Positions 7,335-13,429 of a DNA stretch of 24,061 bases are shown here, piece after piece. Under the pieces are notes generated by a model. That model saw only the letters and a program-made list of their open reading frames with translations, did not search any database and was not told where the DNA came from. Where the stretch lies: the IMG/VR virus record IMGVR_UViG_3300014720_000185, positions 1 through 24,061 of that record; one strand, written 5' to 3'. The position numbers and the translations under genes are program-made. The DNA comes from a virus. How positions within the stretch are numbered: the stretch's first letter is position 1; the number at the start of each line of letters is the position of its first letter.

Positions 7335-8729
7335 TCAATATCCCCAATCATCTACTTGTTCGCCCGTCTCCGTAAAGCCAGGAAAATCATCTTCAATTCT
7401 AGCGCCCCTAAACATTGGATCAGCCTCTCTTATGTATTCCGTAGACTCATTTAGACTGTAGTGGGCTGCGCCTAGTAGGTACCTAGAGCAGTCTAAAAGG
7501 TGGTCGTGTTTCTTCACGATCCTGCCCTCGTCGTCCTTCTGATAGTTGTCTGCTTCCCAAAACCATTTAGAGCAATGTTCTGACACAATCCATTTCTGTG
7601 CAAGCATCACGTCTTTGATCAGGGATAGTCCGGTAGTCTTATCGTGTTTAGACTTTTGGGTGGGCTCAAAGGGTAGCTCCCAGTGCTCTAGCATCTCATT
7701 GGCGAACCACGCTTCTGCTTCGTCATAGATAAAGCGCCACTCGCCTTTATGGAGCGCCCGAGTCTTTTGAAGGATACGCCCGCCGATACGCTTAACGGTC
7801 ATCTCCTCTTGGCGCTGCTCATAAATCTCGTCCAGCAGGTAGACTTCACGAGTGTAGGGGTTAATCGCGGCGAACAAGACAGCGAAGGTAGAAGCACCAG
7901 CGGGGTCGGCGATGCAGTACCACTCTAAACGCCTCCGGTCCTTCTCGATGCTTTGGAAGAGTACGCCATGGGGTTTAACCATCTTCTCCGATAGCATCGG
8001 GAAGATGCGTTTCGAGCCGCCGCGCACGAACTCAGCCATGTACTCCCTGAACCATTTGTCCTGCTCACCACGGGCTGTAAGTTCTGCCTGTTTCTTATCA
8101 AGCCAGTCAGCAGAGATATGGGGATTCGAGCTGGTAGGGAACTTGAAGAAAGCTTTGCTTGAATCTTTAGCCCAAGAATGAGCGACCTGATTAAACTGCC
8201 CGTCGAACTCAGGGGGGGTACCGATGACGAAGAGCGGGGTATCGTGTGCAGCTCGGTTAGGGTCGTATGCTTCATAGAACTCAGGACGGAAATCCTTAAA
8301 CTCGTCAAAGACTGTCAGACCCTTTGGCTTAACGCCCCGATAGGCTTCCACGTTGTCTGATCCATCGAGCTTTAGGAATGAGCCGTTAGCGAATGTAATC
8401 CGCATTTCCTGTTCATTGACCTTAGTAATCCATGACTCCGGGCCAAAGGTCTGCACGCGCCTGGACGCCCAGAGGATCTCTCTAGACTGCTTCATGTACG
8501 GCGAGAAATAGTAGTTCTCTGATCCTGGGAAGGTCCATGCCCACCGCCAGAGCAGATAGGAGACTAGCTCGGTCTTGCCGAAGTTACGCCCACACTGAGC
8601 AAATACGTCCTTTTTACGGTCGGCGATGAGCGCCTTACCTATCGTGACCTGAGCCTCATGGGGTTTCCACCGCTCATGAAGCTCCTTTAGGCCACGGGCA
8701 ATACGCTCAATCTCAGGATGATAGGTCAT
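7335..8729 (-). CDS. terL: Terminase large subunit
   Basis: This is the packaging motor: an ATPase that pumps DNA into the procapsid and a nuclease that cuts it. The 464-residue protein shows a Walker A motif GRNFGKT (residues 47-53), a Walker B TVFDE (139-143), and a coupling motif around FVIGTPP (167-173). An RNase H-fold nuclease half contains Asp275 (ADPAG), Asp336 (YDEAEAW) and KHDHLLD (407-413) as candidate metal ligands. ATG at 8729 overlaps the small subunit stop in ATGA. The length is normal for a TerL and nothing appears missing. Confidence 0.96.
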   Translation of the reverse strand: MTYHPEIERIARGLKELHERWKPHEAQVTIGKALIADRKKDVFAQCGRNFGKTELVSYLLWRWAWTFPGSENYYFSPYMKQSREILWASRRVQTFGPESWITKVNEQEMRITFANGSFLKLDGSDNVEAYRGVKPKGLTVFDEFKDFRPEFYEAYDPNRAAHDTPLFVIGTPPEFDGQFNQVAHSWAKDSSKAFFKFPTSSNPHISADWLDKKQAELTARGEQDKWFREYMAEFVRGGSKRIFPMLSEKMVKPHGVLFQSIEKDRRRLEWYCIADPAGASTFAVLFAAINPYTREVYLLDEIYEQRQEEMTVKRIGGRILQKTRALHKGEWRFIYDEAEAWFANEMLEHWELPFEPTQKSKHDKTTGLSLIKDVMLAQKWIVSEHCSKWFWEADNYQKDDEGRIVKKHDHLLDCSRYLLGAAHYSLNESTEYIREADPMFRGARIEDDFPGFTETGEQVDDWGY

Positions 8730-9079
8730 TCAGCCTTCTGAGTAATGAACGGATCGTTGCTCAGTACGTTTTCAATCTCTTTAGGGGAAAGCGTTTTAAC
8801 CTCTAGGTTTTGTTTCTGCTCAATCTTGTCAGACATACCCAATTCGTTTTTAGATAACCAGATCAGGATAGTGACATTGCCATTTAGGGCAAGCTCCCAC
8901 ATTTTCCTTCTCAGGCTCATTTTACCTTCGTTCCGAGCGTCTTTTATTTGTTCCGCAAAACGCCTATGCAGGGTGTCAACTGACACCCCAAGGACCGAAG
9001 ACATTTCCTCTTGATTGCAGTGAATGGCGGCTAGTTTACGAAGCAGGTTCTCGTCTACGGGTTTAAGCGGTCTGGCCAT
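8726..9079 (-). CDS. terS: Terminase small subunit
   Basis: A 117-residue DNA-binding protein that would recognise the packaging start site and hand DNA to TerL. An N-terminal helix-turn-helix-like region (KLAAIHCNQEEMSSVLGVS, about residues 15-33) is followed by THLRRF-like recognition-helix residues, a central basic helix (MSLRRKMWELAL) and a polar C-terminal tail. It overlaps the methyltransferase gene by 17 bases upstream and TerL by 4 bases downstream, so all three are likely co-translated. Assignment is from the domain pattern and direct adjacency to TerL. Confidence 0.9.
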   Translation of the reverse strand: MARPLKPVDENLLRKLAAIHCNQEEMSSVLGVSVDTLHRRFAEQIKDARNEGKMSLRRKMWELALNGNVTILIWLSKNELGMSDKIEQKQNLEVKTLSPKEIENVLSNDPFITQKAE

Positions 9080-10352
9080 GCGTCACCCCTGCCTTAATCT
9101 CATCCCACGCCACGCCGTCTTCACGGTGCGCTTTTTTGCCCGTATACTTCTGCCAGCGGTCGAGAATCACGCCGCAGTAATGCGGGTCAAACTCCATTCC
9201 ATAAGCCGATCTGTTTGATTTTTCTGCGGCTATAATGGTTGTTCCACTACCGATAAAAAGATCTAAAACTTTTTGATTTGGTTTTGTACTGTTTAAAATA
9301 GCCTCTTCCACAAGCTCGACGGGCTTCATCGTTGGGTGCAAATCATTTCTTAGAGGCTTCGGGAAATCCCAAACGCTGGTCTTTTTTTGACCATCTCCAA
9401 AAAACTCATGCGTTCCGTTTTGTTTCCAACCGTACAGCATTGGCTCGTGTTTATAGTGGTAATCGCATCGACCTAAGACGTGATTGTTTTTTACCCAAAT
9501 AAGCATGTGCTTTAACTGAAAACCGGAACGGATTATGCTCATCATCATCATCATCATCATCATCATCAAGTCCCCACCCTGCGGGCTTGCGATGTAATAG
9601 CTAGATTTTTCTGTCATTACTAAATGCGCGTTTGAAAGAAACGTAAACCAAAACTCGTTCATTTCTTCGGGCGATCGATGATCGTTCTCAATGGGCTTGG
9701 TAAGCCTATGGCCTGTCCCAAGCCCATTGAGATATTTGTTTTTATCTGTGTAAGAGACCCCGTAGGGCGGGTCTGTCCAAAGTAAATCCGCCTTTTCCCC
9801 ATCCATCAGCCGCTCAACGTCAGTGATCGCAGTCGAATCCCCACACATAAGACGATGCTTCCCAAGGATATAGACTTCACCCTTGACGACTTTAGGCTCT
9901 GGGAGTGCATCGGGCACTTCGTCCTCATCACACTGAGGCTCTATCTTTTCGATTGGCTCAATGACGAAGTCTTTAATCCCTAACAAGTCGATATCGAAGT
10001 CAGGCCCAAGGTCGAGCATATCGGAGTTAATCCCTGATAGGTCGAGCTCACTCCACGACGCAATGGCATTATCAGCGGTTAGGTCTGCGTACTCCTGCGC
10101 CTCGTCGGTGTAGTCTTGAAAGCTGACTGGTACTTCTTTGAGCTTGAGTAGCTTTGCAGCCTCGAGACGCCCGTGCCCAGAAGTAATAAAGCCCGACCGC
10201 TTGCTGACCTTAATCGGGTACCGCCATCCCTGATAATCAAGGATCTTAGCAAGCCTCTCGATCTGTTCTTTCGGGTGGCTGTTTCTGTTCTGTGGATTGG
10301 GTTTCAGATCCTTAATCGCGACTAAGCCATCATGAGCGCAGTGGACAATCAT
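9063..10352 (-). CDS. ParB-domain DNA adenine/cytosine-amino methyltransferase
   Basis: The 429-residue protein combines two modules. Residues about 10-100 form a ParB/Srx-like domain with the GHGR motif (59-62) and a downstream ADNA helix. Residues about 155-405 form an N6-A/N4-C methyltransferase with DPPY (194-197) before FIGSGT (366-371), the beta-class motif order. No endonuclease partner is seen nearby. The start overlaps the upstream stop (ATGA) and the end overlaps TerS by 17 bases, which ties methylation to packaging genes. A run of nine consecutive Met (263-271), encoded by a CAT/ATG microsatellite, sits between the two catalytic motifs. The target site is unknown; protection from host restriction or marking of the packaging site are possible roles. 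Confidence 0.92.
   Translation of the reverse strand: MIVHCAHDGLVAIKDLKPNPQNRNSHPKEQIERLAKILDYQGWRYPIKVSKRSGFITSGHGRLEAAKLLKLKEVPVSFQDYTDEAQEYADLTADNAIASWSELDLSGINSDMLDLGPDFDIDLLGIKDFVIEPIEKIEPQCDEDEVPDALPEPKVVKGEVYILGKHRLMCGDSTAITDVERLMDGEKADLLWTDPPYGVSYTDKNKYLNGLGTGHRLTKPIENDHRSPEEMNEFWFTFLSNAHLVMTEKSSYYIASPQGGDLMMMMMMMMMSIIRSGFQLKHMLIWVKNNHVLGRCDYHYKHEPMLYGWKQNGTHEFFGDGQKKTSVWDFPKPLRNDLHPTMKPVELVEEAILNSTKPNQKVLDLFIGSGTTIIAAEKSNRSAYGMEFDPHYCGVILDRWQKYTGKKAHREDGVAWDEIKAGVTHGQTA
9540..9566 (-). repeat. Trinucleotide microsatellite (CAT)9 / (ATG)9
   Basis: Nine perfect tandem CAT units on the plus strand read in frame as nine Met codons of the methyltransferase. Length changes by slippage would add or remove residues without shifting the frame. 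Confidence 0.95.
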
Positions 10353-10621
10353 TGTGCTTGCTTCCGAGCTTTTCTGTCAGCTTTACCCTCAGCCTCGATC
10401 TTCTGCTCAATCGTCTCAGCAAGGAGAATAAGGTCAGCGACGGTCCAGTCCTTGAAACGCTCGTGATAGTATCGCTGAATCTTATCGTCCACTAGGCTAT
10501 CTACCTGATCTTTGAGCCTTACGAGATTGATCTCGGAGTTAAACATTTGACTAACGTAGTCTGATGCTGCCTTAATCTCATTTAGGCAAATGTCGTGAGT
10601 CTTCTTAACAAAGTAGGTCAT
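10349..10621 (-). CDS. Unrecognised helical charged protein (90 aa), first gene of packaging operon
   Basis: The ATG at 10621 is preferred over a TTG codon at 10639. Neither has a clear Shine-Dalgarno site. The 90-residue product (MTYFVKKTHDICLN...) is predicted mostly helical: a middle part with VRLKDQVDSLVDDKIQRYY, then a basic Lys/Arg/Ala tail. Its stop overlaps the methyltransferase start in ATGA, so it heads the leftward methyltransferase-terminase run. No domain is recognised; the basic tail and context allow a DNA-binding or packaging-associated role, but that is only inference. Confidence 0.62.
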   Translation of the reverse strand: MTYFVKKTHDICLNEIKAASDYVSQMFNSEINLVRLKDQVDSLVDDKIQRYYHERFKDWTVADLILLAETIEQKIEAEGKADRKARKQAQ

Positions 10622-10623
10622 AA

Positions 10624-10634
10624 TAACAGTGTTA
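10624..10634. promoter_or_regulatory. Small inverted repeat between divergent starts
   Basis: The arms TAACA and TGTTA flank a single G, centred in the 18-base gap between the leftward start at 10621 and the rightward start at 10640. It overlaps a GTTAAC palindrome. The position would suit an operator acting on both translation starts or transcripts, but the repeat is short and could be chance. Confidence 0.25.
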
Positions 10635-10639
10635 ACCAA

Positions 10640-10876
10640 ATGTTAGACGACGAGCAACTAAAATACTACAAGGACCCTCAAATGCGGGGCTGGAAGTCGT
10701 TTAAAACAGCTCCTGGGAAGAACTGCTACACCGTTCGCTGTTACGCTCGCGCTGATTATGAATTGTTAAGGAACAGCGCAACCCTAAGCCGTCGTGAACT
10801 GCTCTGCTCAAGGTGTCTAAAGAATAGACAGCGAGCTTTAGGGCTAGTTGAGATAGTGCACCCTGAAAAAGAATAA
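10640..10876 (+). CDS. Small Cys-containing basic protein, unrecognised (78 aa)
   Basis: The likely start is ATG 10640; the frame also opens at 10595, but that would overlap the divergent gene. No Shine-Dalgarno site is visible. The 78-residue product starts MLDDEQLKYYKDPQM and contains a CSRCLKNRQR motif near residues 56-65 and Cys at about 29 and 34, so a small zinc-binding fold is possible. Sequence character is protein-like and basic. The stop is followed immediately by a hairpin (10874-10910). Function unknown. Confidence 0.55.
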   Translation: MLDDEQLKYYKDPQMRGWKSFKTAPGKNCYTVRCYARADYELLRNSATLSRRELLCSRCLKNRQRALGLVEIVHPEKE

Positions 10877-10910
10877 CCCCGGTCTTTACTTTGCGTATCA
10901 ACCAGGGTTA
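10874..10910 (+). repeat. Hairpin 1 of a similar pair (TAACCC/GGGTTA)
   Basis: TAACCC, then a C/A mismatch, then GGT pair with ACC and GGGTTA: nine pairs and one mismatch, loop 17 nt. It begins in the stop codon of the 78-aa gene. There is no T-tract, so a canonical intrinsic terminator is unlikely. A related hairpin lies at 10988-11013. Confidence 0.55.
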
Positions 10911-10987
10911 CTAAGAATTTGCGTACTCTTGTCCTCATTTCTGCCTCTTCTGGCAAATGTTTACAAGCGAAAAGTAGCAACAGGATT

Positions 10988-11013
10988 TAACCCTAGCTGT
11001 TAAAACAGGGTTA
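10988..11013 (+). repeat. Hairpin 2 of the pair (TAACCCT/AGGGTTA)
   Basis: A perfect 7-bp stem with a 12-nt loop. The 3' arm and flank read CAGGGTTAC(A)AAG, nearly the same as hairpin 1 (CAGGGTTACTAAG). The pair brackets a stretch of about 80 bases with no gene. It could be a protein-binding, replication or RNA-processing site; nothing decisive is seen. Confidence 0.5.
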
Positions 11014-11020
11014 CAAGGTC

Positions 11021-11400
11021 AACGCCGGGACCGATGATTGAAAGATCATCATAACCGACAGGATTAGCTTAAGTTGCCAAGCCAGAGTGAACAGATTCGG
11101 TCAGATTGACCTCTTCACTTTAAGCACCGCTCGTTAACGGTAGGACGCCAATAATTGCGGGCAGGGGAAAATGGGTGCAGCGAGCTTAGGTACTGATCCG
11201 GGAGTAGAACGAACTTGATACGAGCTGGAAACGCCTATCGTCTGGGACTAGCCATACCAGTAGACAGTGACAGGGGAATACCTGAGAGCTTGAGCAGTCG
11301 AGCTTTGAGTTAGCCCCCTGGACAGGCAGTAAGTATCGGGACGAACATAGCCTTTAATGCTTGCTAGCTATCATCCGTGGTAGGTAGGGGAATTGGCTAC
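11021..11400 (+). ncRNA. Candidate large structured RNA or structured leader
   Basis: No credible coding frame covers this stretch on either strand. Read on the plus strand it can form an orderly set of helices. These are 11033-11038 with 11045-11050; nested 11067-11072 with 11120-11125, 11086-11091 with 11114-11119 and 11099-11103 with 11107-11111; then directly adjacent 11126-11129 with 11138-11141. Further on are 11240-11245 with 11257-11265 (bulged); 11271-11276 with 11315-11320 enclosing the 7-bp hairpin 11287-11304; and 11347-11351 with 11367-11371. A possible closing helix pairs 11030-11038 with 11370-11378 (8 of 9). I could not match it to tmRNA, RNase P, group I intron, TPP or cobalamin consensus by eye. 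Strand is inferred from the gene and terminator downstream. Confidence 0.5.
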
Positions 11401-11438
11401 TATTGTCTTTGCTCGACGAAATGTTAATCTTAGGCTCG

Positions 11439-11443
11439 GAGGA
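11439..11443 (+). promoter_or_regulatory. Ribosome binding site deciding the 11451 start
   Basis: The GGAGG core of CGGAGGA lies 7 bases before ATG 11451. The same frame opens earlier at 11403 without such a site, so the shorter protein is preferred. Confidence 0.7.
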
Positions 11444-11450
11444 CTCCAAA

Positions 11451-11645
11451 ATGAAAGAATCAGGATACGGAAGCCAGGCGGCTTCAATGAAGTCAAAAGG
11501 TGGTGGCGGTAAAGACGCCGCTGCTTATTCAGAGAAAGCAGGCGCTCAAGCTGGTGCAGCTCGTAAAGGTGCAAAGCTCGACAGTGCAGGCGGTGTTGCG
11601 AAGAAAGATGAAGCGCAGTACAAAGAAGCCTGTAAGGACGAGTAG
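11451..11645 (+). CDS. Small low-complexity Ala/Gly/Lys protein (64 aa)
   Basis: The start at 11451 has a strong GGAGG site 7 bases upstream. The 64-residue product is built from Lys, Ala, Gly, Ser and Asp/Glu, with a GGGG run and recurring AGA/KGA units (for example KAGAQAGAARKGAK near residues 29-42), and ends in an acidic CKDE. No hydrophobic core or membrane segment is visible, so it is probably flexible or binds a partner such as DNA or RNA. It stands alone: about 380 bases of structured leader lie upstream and a strong terminator lies directly after it. Function unknown. Confidence 0.68.
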   Translation: MKESGYGSQAASMKSKGGGGKDAAAYSEKAGAQAGAARKGAKLDSAGGVAKKDEAQYKEACKDE

Positions 11646-11670
11646 TTCTTACTAAGCTGTGTTCTCTCTC

Positions 11671-11706
11671 AAGGGGTTAGAGGTATTTTACTTCTATCCC
11701 CTTTTT
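11671..11706 (+). terminator. Strong intrinsic terminator
   Basis: A 15-step stem (AAGGGGTTAGAGGTA with TACTTCTATCCCCTT, one T/T mismatch and one G/T pair) with a 3-nt loop ends in five T (11702-11706). It isolates the structured region and the 64-aa gene from the genes that follow. Confidence 0.88.
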
Positions 11707-11710
11707 CTCA

Positions 11711-11737
11711 TAGACAATGTATTACACTCATTATAAC
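11711..11737 (+). promoter_or_regulatory. Possible promoter for the rightward operon
   Basis: TAGACA (11711-11716) and TATAAC (11732-11737) resemble sigma-70 boxes with a short 15-base spacer, placed right after the terminator. Transcription would begin near 11744, only a few bases before ATG 11748, which would make the mRNA nearly leaderless. The spacer is shorter than ideal, so this is tentative. Confidence 0.4.
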
Positions 11738-11747
11738 TCACCGTTAT

Positions 11748-12140
11748 ATGAACACAGTCATTAAAATTACCAAGGTACACTCGATAGAACCTCATCCCGA
11801 GTACAATGAAAAGTGGATTGCAGCTATCCAGACCGAAGGATCTGACAAGGCTATTAACTACTGGATCTCTCATAAGCAGATGACGAGCCTTCAGAAGAAC
11901 CTAGATAGACCTAGCCTCTATGCAGCCTTCGATACCTCAAAGCGGTTCCCTCGTTTCATCTGGGCGGGTAGCGATAAACTCTGGCTCACTAGCACCTTCT
12001 GTAAGGACCCCATTCAAGACGCCATAGATGCCCCTAAGAGCTTCGAAGAGGCTCAATCGCACCTGACCGCAATTAAGAAGAAAGTAACAGCACCACAAGC
12101 CCCTGAGCGCGAATGGGACGAAGCTGATCTACCGTTCTGA
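11748..12140 (+). CDS. SSB-like protein with acidic DLPF tip (130 aa)
   Basis: The 130-residue protein has a compact N-terminal domain of about 100 residues (IKITKVHSIEPHPEYNEKW, then NYWISHKQMTSLQK). A linker follows, and the end EWDEADLPF matches the acidic tip by which bacterial and phage single-strand DNA binding proteins recruit partners. The body is not an obvious OB-fold by eye, so it may be an SSB analogue or a protein that copies the tip. It heads a run with a ribbon-helix-helix-like gene and a RecT-like annealing protein, which supports a role at single-stranded DNA. No Shine-Dalgarno site precedes the ATG. Confidence 0.68.
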   Translation: MNTVIKITKVHSIEPHPEYNEKWIAAIQTEGSDKAINYWISHKQMTSLQKNLDRPSLYAAFDTSKRFPRFIWAGSDKLWLTSTFCKDPIQDAIDAPKSFEEAQSHLTAIKKKVTAPQAPEREWDEADLPF

Positions 12141-12147
12141 GGATAAG

Positions 12148-12345
12148 ATGAAACTAGACGTAAACCTAAAGCAGCTAACCACGACAGAAGTAAACGATAA
12201 GACGATCTGCCTCCGTATCCCACAAGAGGACTTTGAAGACCTCAAGGCCATTAACGGCAACATCTCTCAGGTAGTCCGTGGGCTAATCGAACAGTTCCTA
12301 GAACAGTACAAACAGGAGAACCGTAAATGGACACGAAACAAGTAG
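12148..12345 (+). CDS. Ribbon-helix-helix-like small protein (65 aa)
   Basis: ATG 12148 follows GAGG at a normal distance and lies 7 bases after the previous stop. The 65-residue product has a short strand (KTICLRIP, about residues 19-26), then a helix (EDFEDLKAI), an Asn-Gly turn and a longer helix (ISQVVRGLIEQFLEQY). This order is typical of ribbon-helix-helix DNA-binding proteins such as Arc or CopG types. The end overlaps the RecT-like gene by 19 bases. It is a plausible transcription regulator of the early block; its target is unknown. Confidence 0.6.
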   Translation: MKLDVNLKQLTTTEVNDKTICLRIPQEDFEDLKAINGNISQVVRGLIEQFLEQYKQENRKWTRNK

Positions 12346-13109
12346 CACTCCCTCAACACTTTGGAGTCGATCAAATCGAGCGCATGGCCGTAGCCTTCGC
12401 TAAAAGTGGGTTGTTCGGCATTAAGACCCCTGAGCAGGGCGTCGCTTTAATGCTCATCGCTCAAGCCGAAGGAATGCACCCTGCTATTGCAGCTAGAGAT
12501 TATCACGTCATTCAAGGTCGTCCTGCACTGAAAGCAGACGCAATGCTAGCTCGCTTTCAAGCAGCGGGCGGAAAGGTAGTTTGGAATGCGTACTCCGACC
12601 AAGAAGTTACAGGAACCTTTTCTCACCCATCAGGAGGCGCTGCCACAGTCTCTTGGACGATCACTCAAGCTAAAGCGGCAGGACTCACAGGCAAAGACGT
12701 GTGGAAGCAGTATCCTAGAGCAATGCTTCGCGCTCGCGTCATCTCAGAAGGAATTCGGACGGTCTATCCTGGCGTTTCTGTCGGGGTTTATACGCCAGAA
12801 GAACTTCAAGACTTCGATGCCAAGCCAGCAGCTAAAGACGTTGAGGCCCTACCAGTACAGGAACGTGAAGTTCAAGCCACCCCTGCCCCTGCCTTAACCA
12901 AAAGTGAGGAAGACCCTCGTCCCATGCTTATGAAACGGCTGGCTAAATCCTCATGGAAGAAAGACGATCTCAAGTACTACTGTGGCTCAGTCTTCCATAT
13001 CGAAGCATCTAAAGACCTATCAATAGATCAGCTTAAAGCCTTCGTTAATGCGGTTGAGACCTCTACCTTTGAAGAGGCTATGAACAAGTATCAAGATGAA
13101 TCACTGTAA
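12327..13109 (+). CDS. RecT-like single-strand annealing protein
   Basis: The 260-residue protein carries an N-terminal segment typical of phage RecT-like proteins. This is a helix ending in AKSGLFGIKTPEQGVALML (about 23-41), then AEGMHPAIAARDYHVIQGRPALKADAMLARFQ split over about 45-75 and an AKAAGLTGK segment near 108-116. The region PRAMLRARVISEGIRTVYPG (about 126-145) also fits that family. The C-terminal 100 residues are a Pro/Ala/Glu linker and a small helical domain. Such proteins pair complementary strands in recombination-dependent replication. An AGGAG site precedes the ATG inside the upstream gene. No RecE- or Exo-type partner is visible; the VRR-NUC gene is the closest nuclease. 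Confidence 0.72.
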   Translation: MDTKQVALPQHFGVDQIERMAVAFAKSGLFGIKTPEQGVALMLIAQAEGMHPAIAARDYHVIQGRPALKADAMLARFQAAGGKVVWNAYSDQEVTGTFSHPSGGAATVSWTITQAKAAGLTGKDVWKQYPRAMLRARVISEGIRTVYPGVSVGVYTPEELQDFDAKPAAKDVEALPVQEREVQATPAPALTKSEEDPRPMLMKRLAKSSWKKDDLKYYCGSVFHIEASKDLSIDQLKAFVNAVETSTFEEAMNKYQDESL

Positions 13110-13314
13110 TGCGTGTTCAGGGTCAGGCATGACGCTAGACCCTGTTCTCTTTCGACGGGGTGTGTGTGGGGTATGTCATGGCAAAAATGATCAACTGTCC
13201 AATGTGTGCGACGATCAAAGCGTTCAATCAAGAATTGATGAGGGTCAAGGGCGTGTACCAGAGCTACGATCCAAGGTCCTGCAACTCGTGTGGAGGCTCT
13301 GGAAGGGTCCCTGA
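13096..13314 (+). CDS. Small zinc-finger protein (72 aa) or 5' half of a frameshifted gene
   Basis: The frame starts inside the end of the RecT-like gene (14-base overlap), without a clear ribosome site. The first 30 residues look real: CNACSGSG (residues 4-11) and CGVCHGK (24-30) are CxxC zinc-binding pairs of the DnaJ type. After the AAAAA run at 13182-13186 the frame loses zinc-finger character, while the +1 frame takes it up (CPMC, CNSCGGSG) and continues to 13429. Either two overlapping genes exist, or one protein was split by a homopolymer error or is joined by ribosomal frameshifting. Confidence 0.45.
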   Translation: MNHCNACSGSGMTLDPVLFRRGVCGVCHGKNDQLSNVCDDQSVQSRIDEGQGRVPELRSKVLQLVWRLWKGP

Positions 13315-13429
13315 AGTGCCTAAGTCCTATCGCAAACGACGAAAGGACCTGTCAGGGACCGAGTGGACTGAGCGCGAGCAAGAAGATGAGTGGAACCATT
13401 ACATAACCTTTGAAAGGAGCATCGACTAA
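13178..13429 (+). CDS. Small zinc-finger protein (84 aa)
   Basis: ATG 13178 follows a GGGG stretch by about 6 bases; the same frame also opens at 13160. The 84-residue product has CPMC near residues 7-10 and CNSCGGSG near 34-41, paired Cys motifs that probably hold one zinc. A basic segment (KSYRKRRK) and an acidic Trp-containing end follow. Its stop overlaps the next start (TAATG). The zinc motif and basic patch suggest nucleic-acid binding. It may be the second half of a longer protein that starts at 13096. Confidence 0.66.
   Translation: MAKMINCPMCATIKAFNQELMRVKGVYQSYDPRSCNSCGGSGRVPEVPKSYRKRRKDLSGTEWTEREQEDEWNHYITFERSID

Noticed and set aside
9540-9566. CRISPR or other array-type repeat
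   Set aside because: It is a simple trinucleotide run inside a coding gene; no repeat-spacer structure exists anywhere in the window.
10880-10917. Weak sigma-70-like boxes on both strands (TTGCGT...TAAGAA; TTGATA...TATTCT)
   Set aside because: Spacers of about 15 and 20 bases and poor matches; not strong enough to call a promoter.
10756-10980. 74-codon minus-strand frame in the divergent region
   Set aside because: Mostly antisense to the 78-aa gene and covers the hairpins; no ribosome site and no protein-like pattern.
11151-11275. Group I intron core-like words (AATTGCGGG, GACTA) in the structured region
   Set aside because: The Q, R and S elements are not in the proper order and no TAGTC-type 3' core motif is present; no interrupted gene flanks it.
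11271-11340. TPP-riboswitch-like CTGAGA after GGGG
   Set aside because: The second TPP element is missing downstream, and a TGATCCGG word occurs upstream in the wrong order; no thiamine gene is present.
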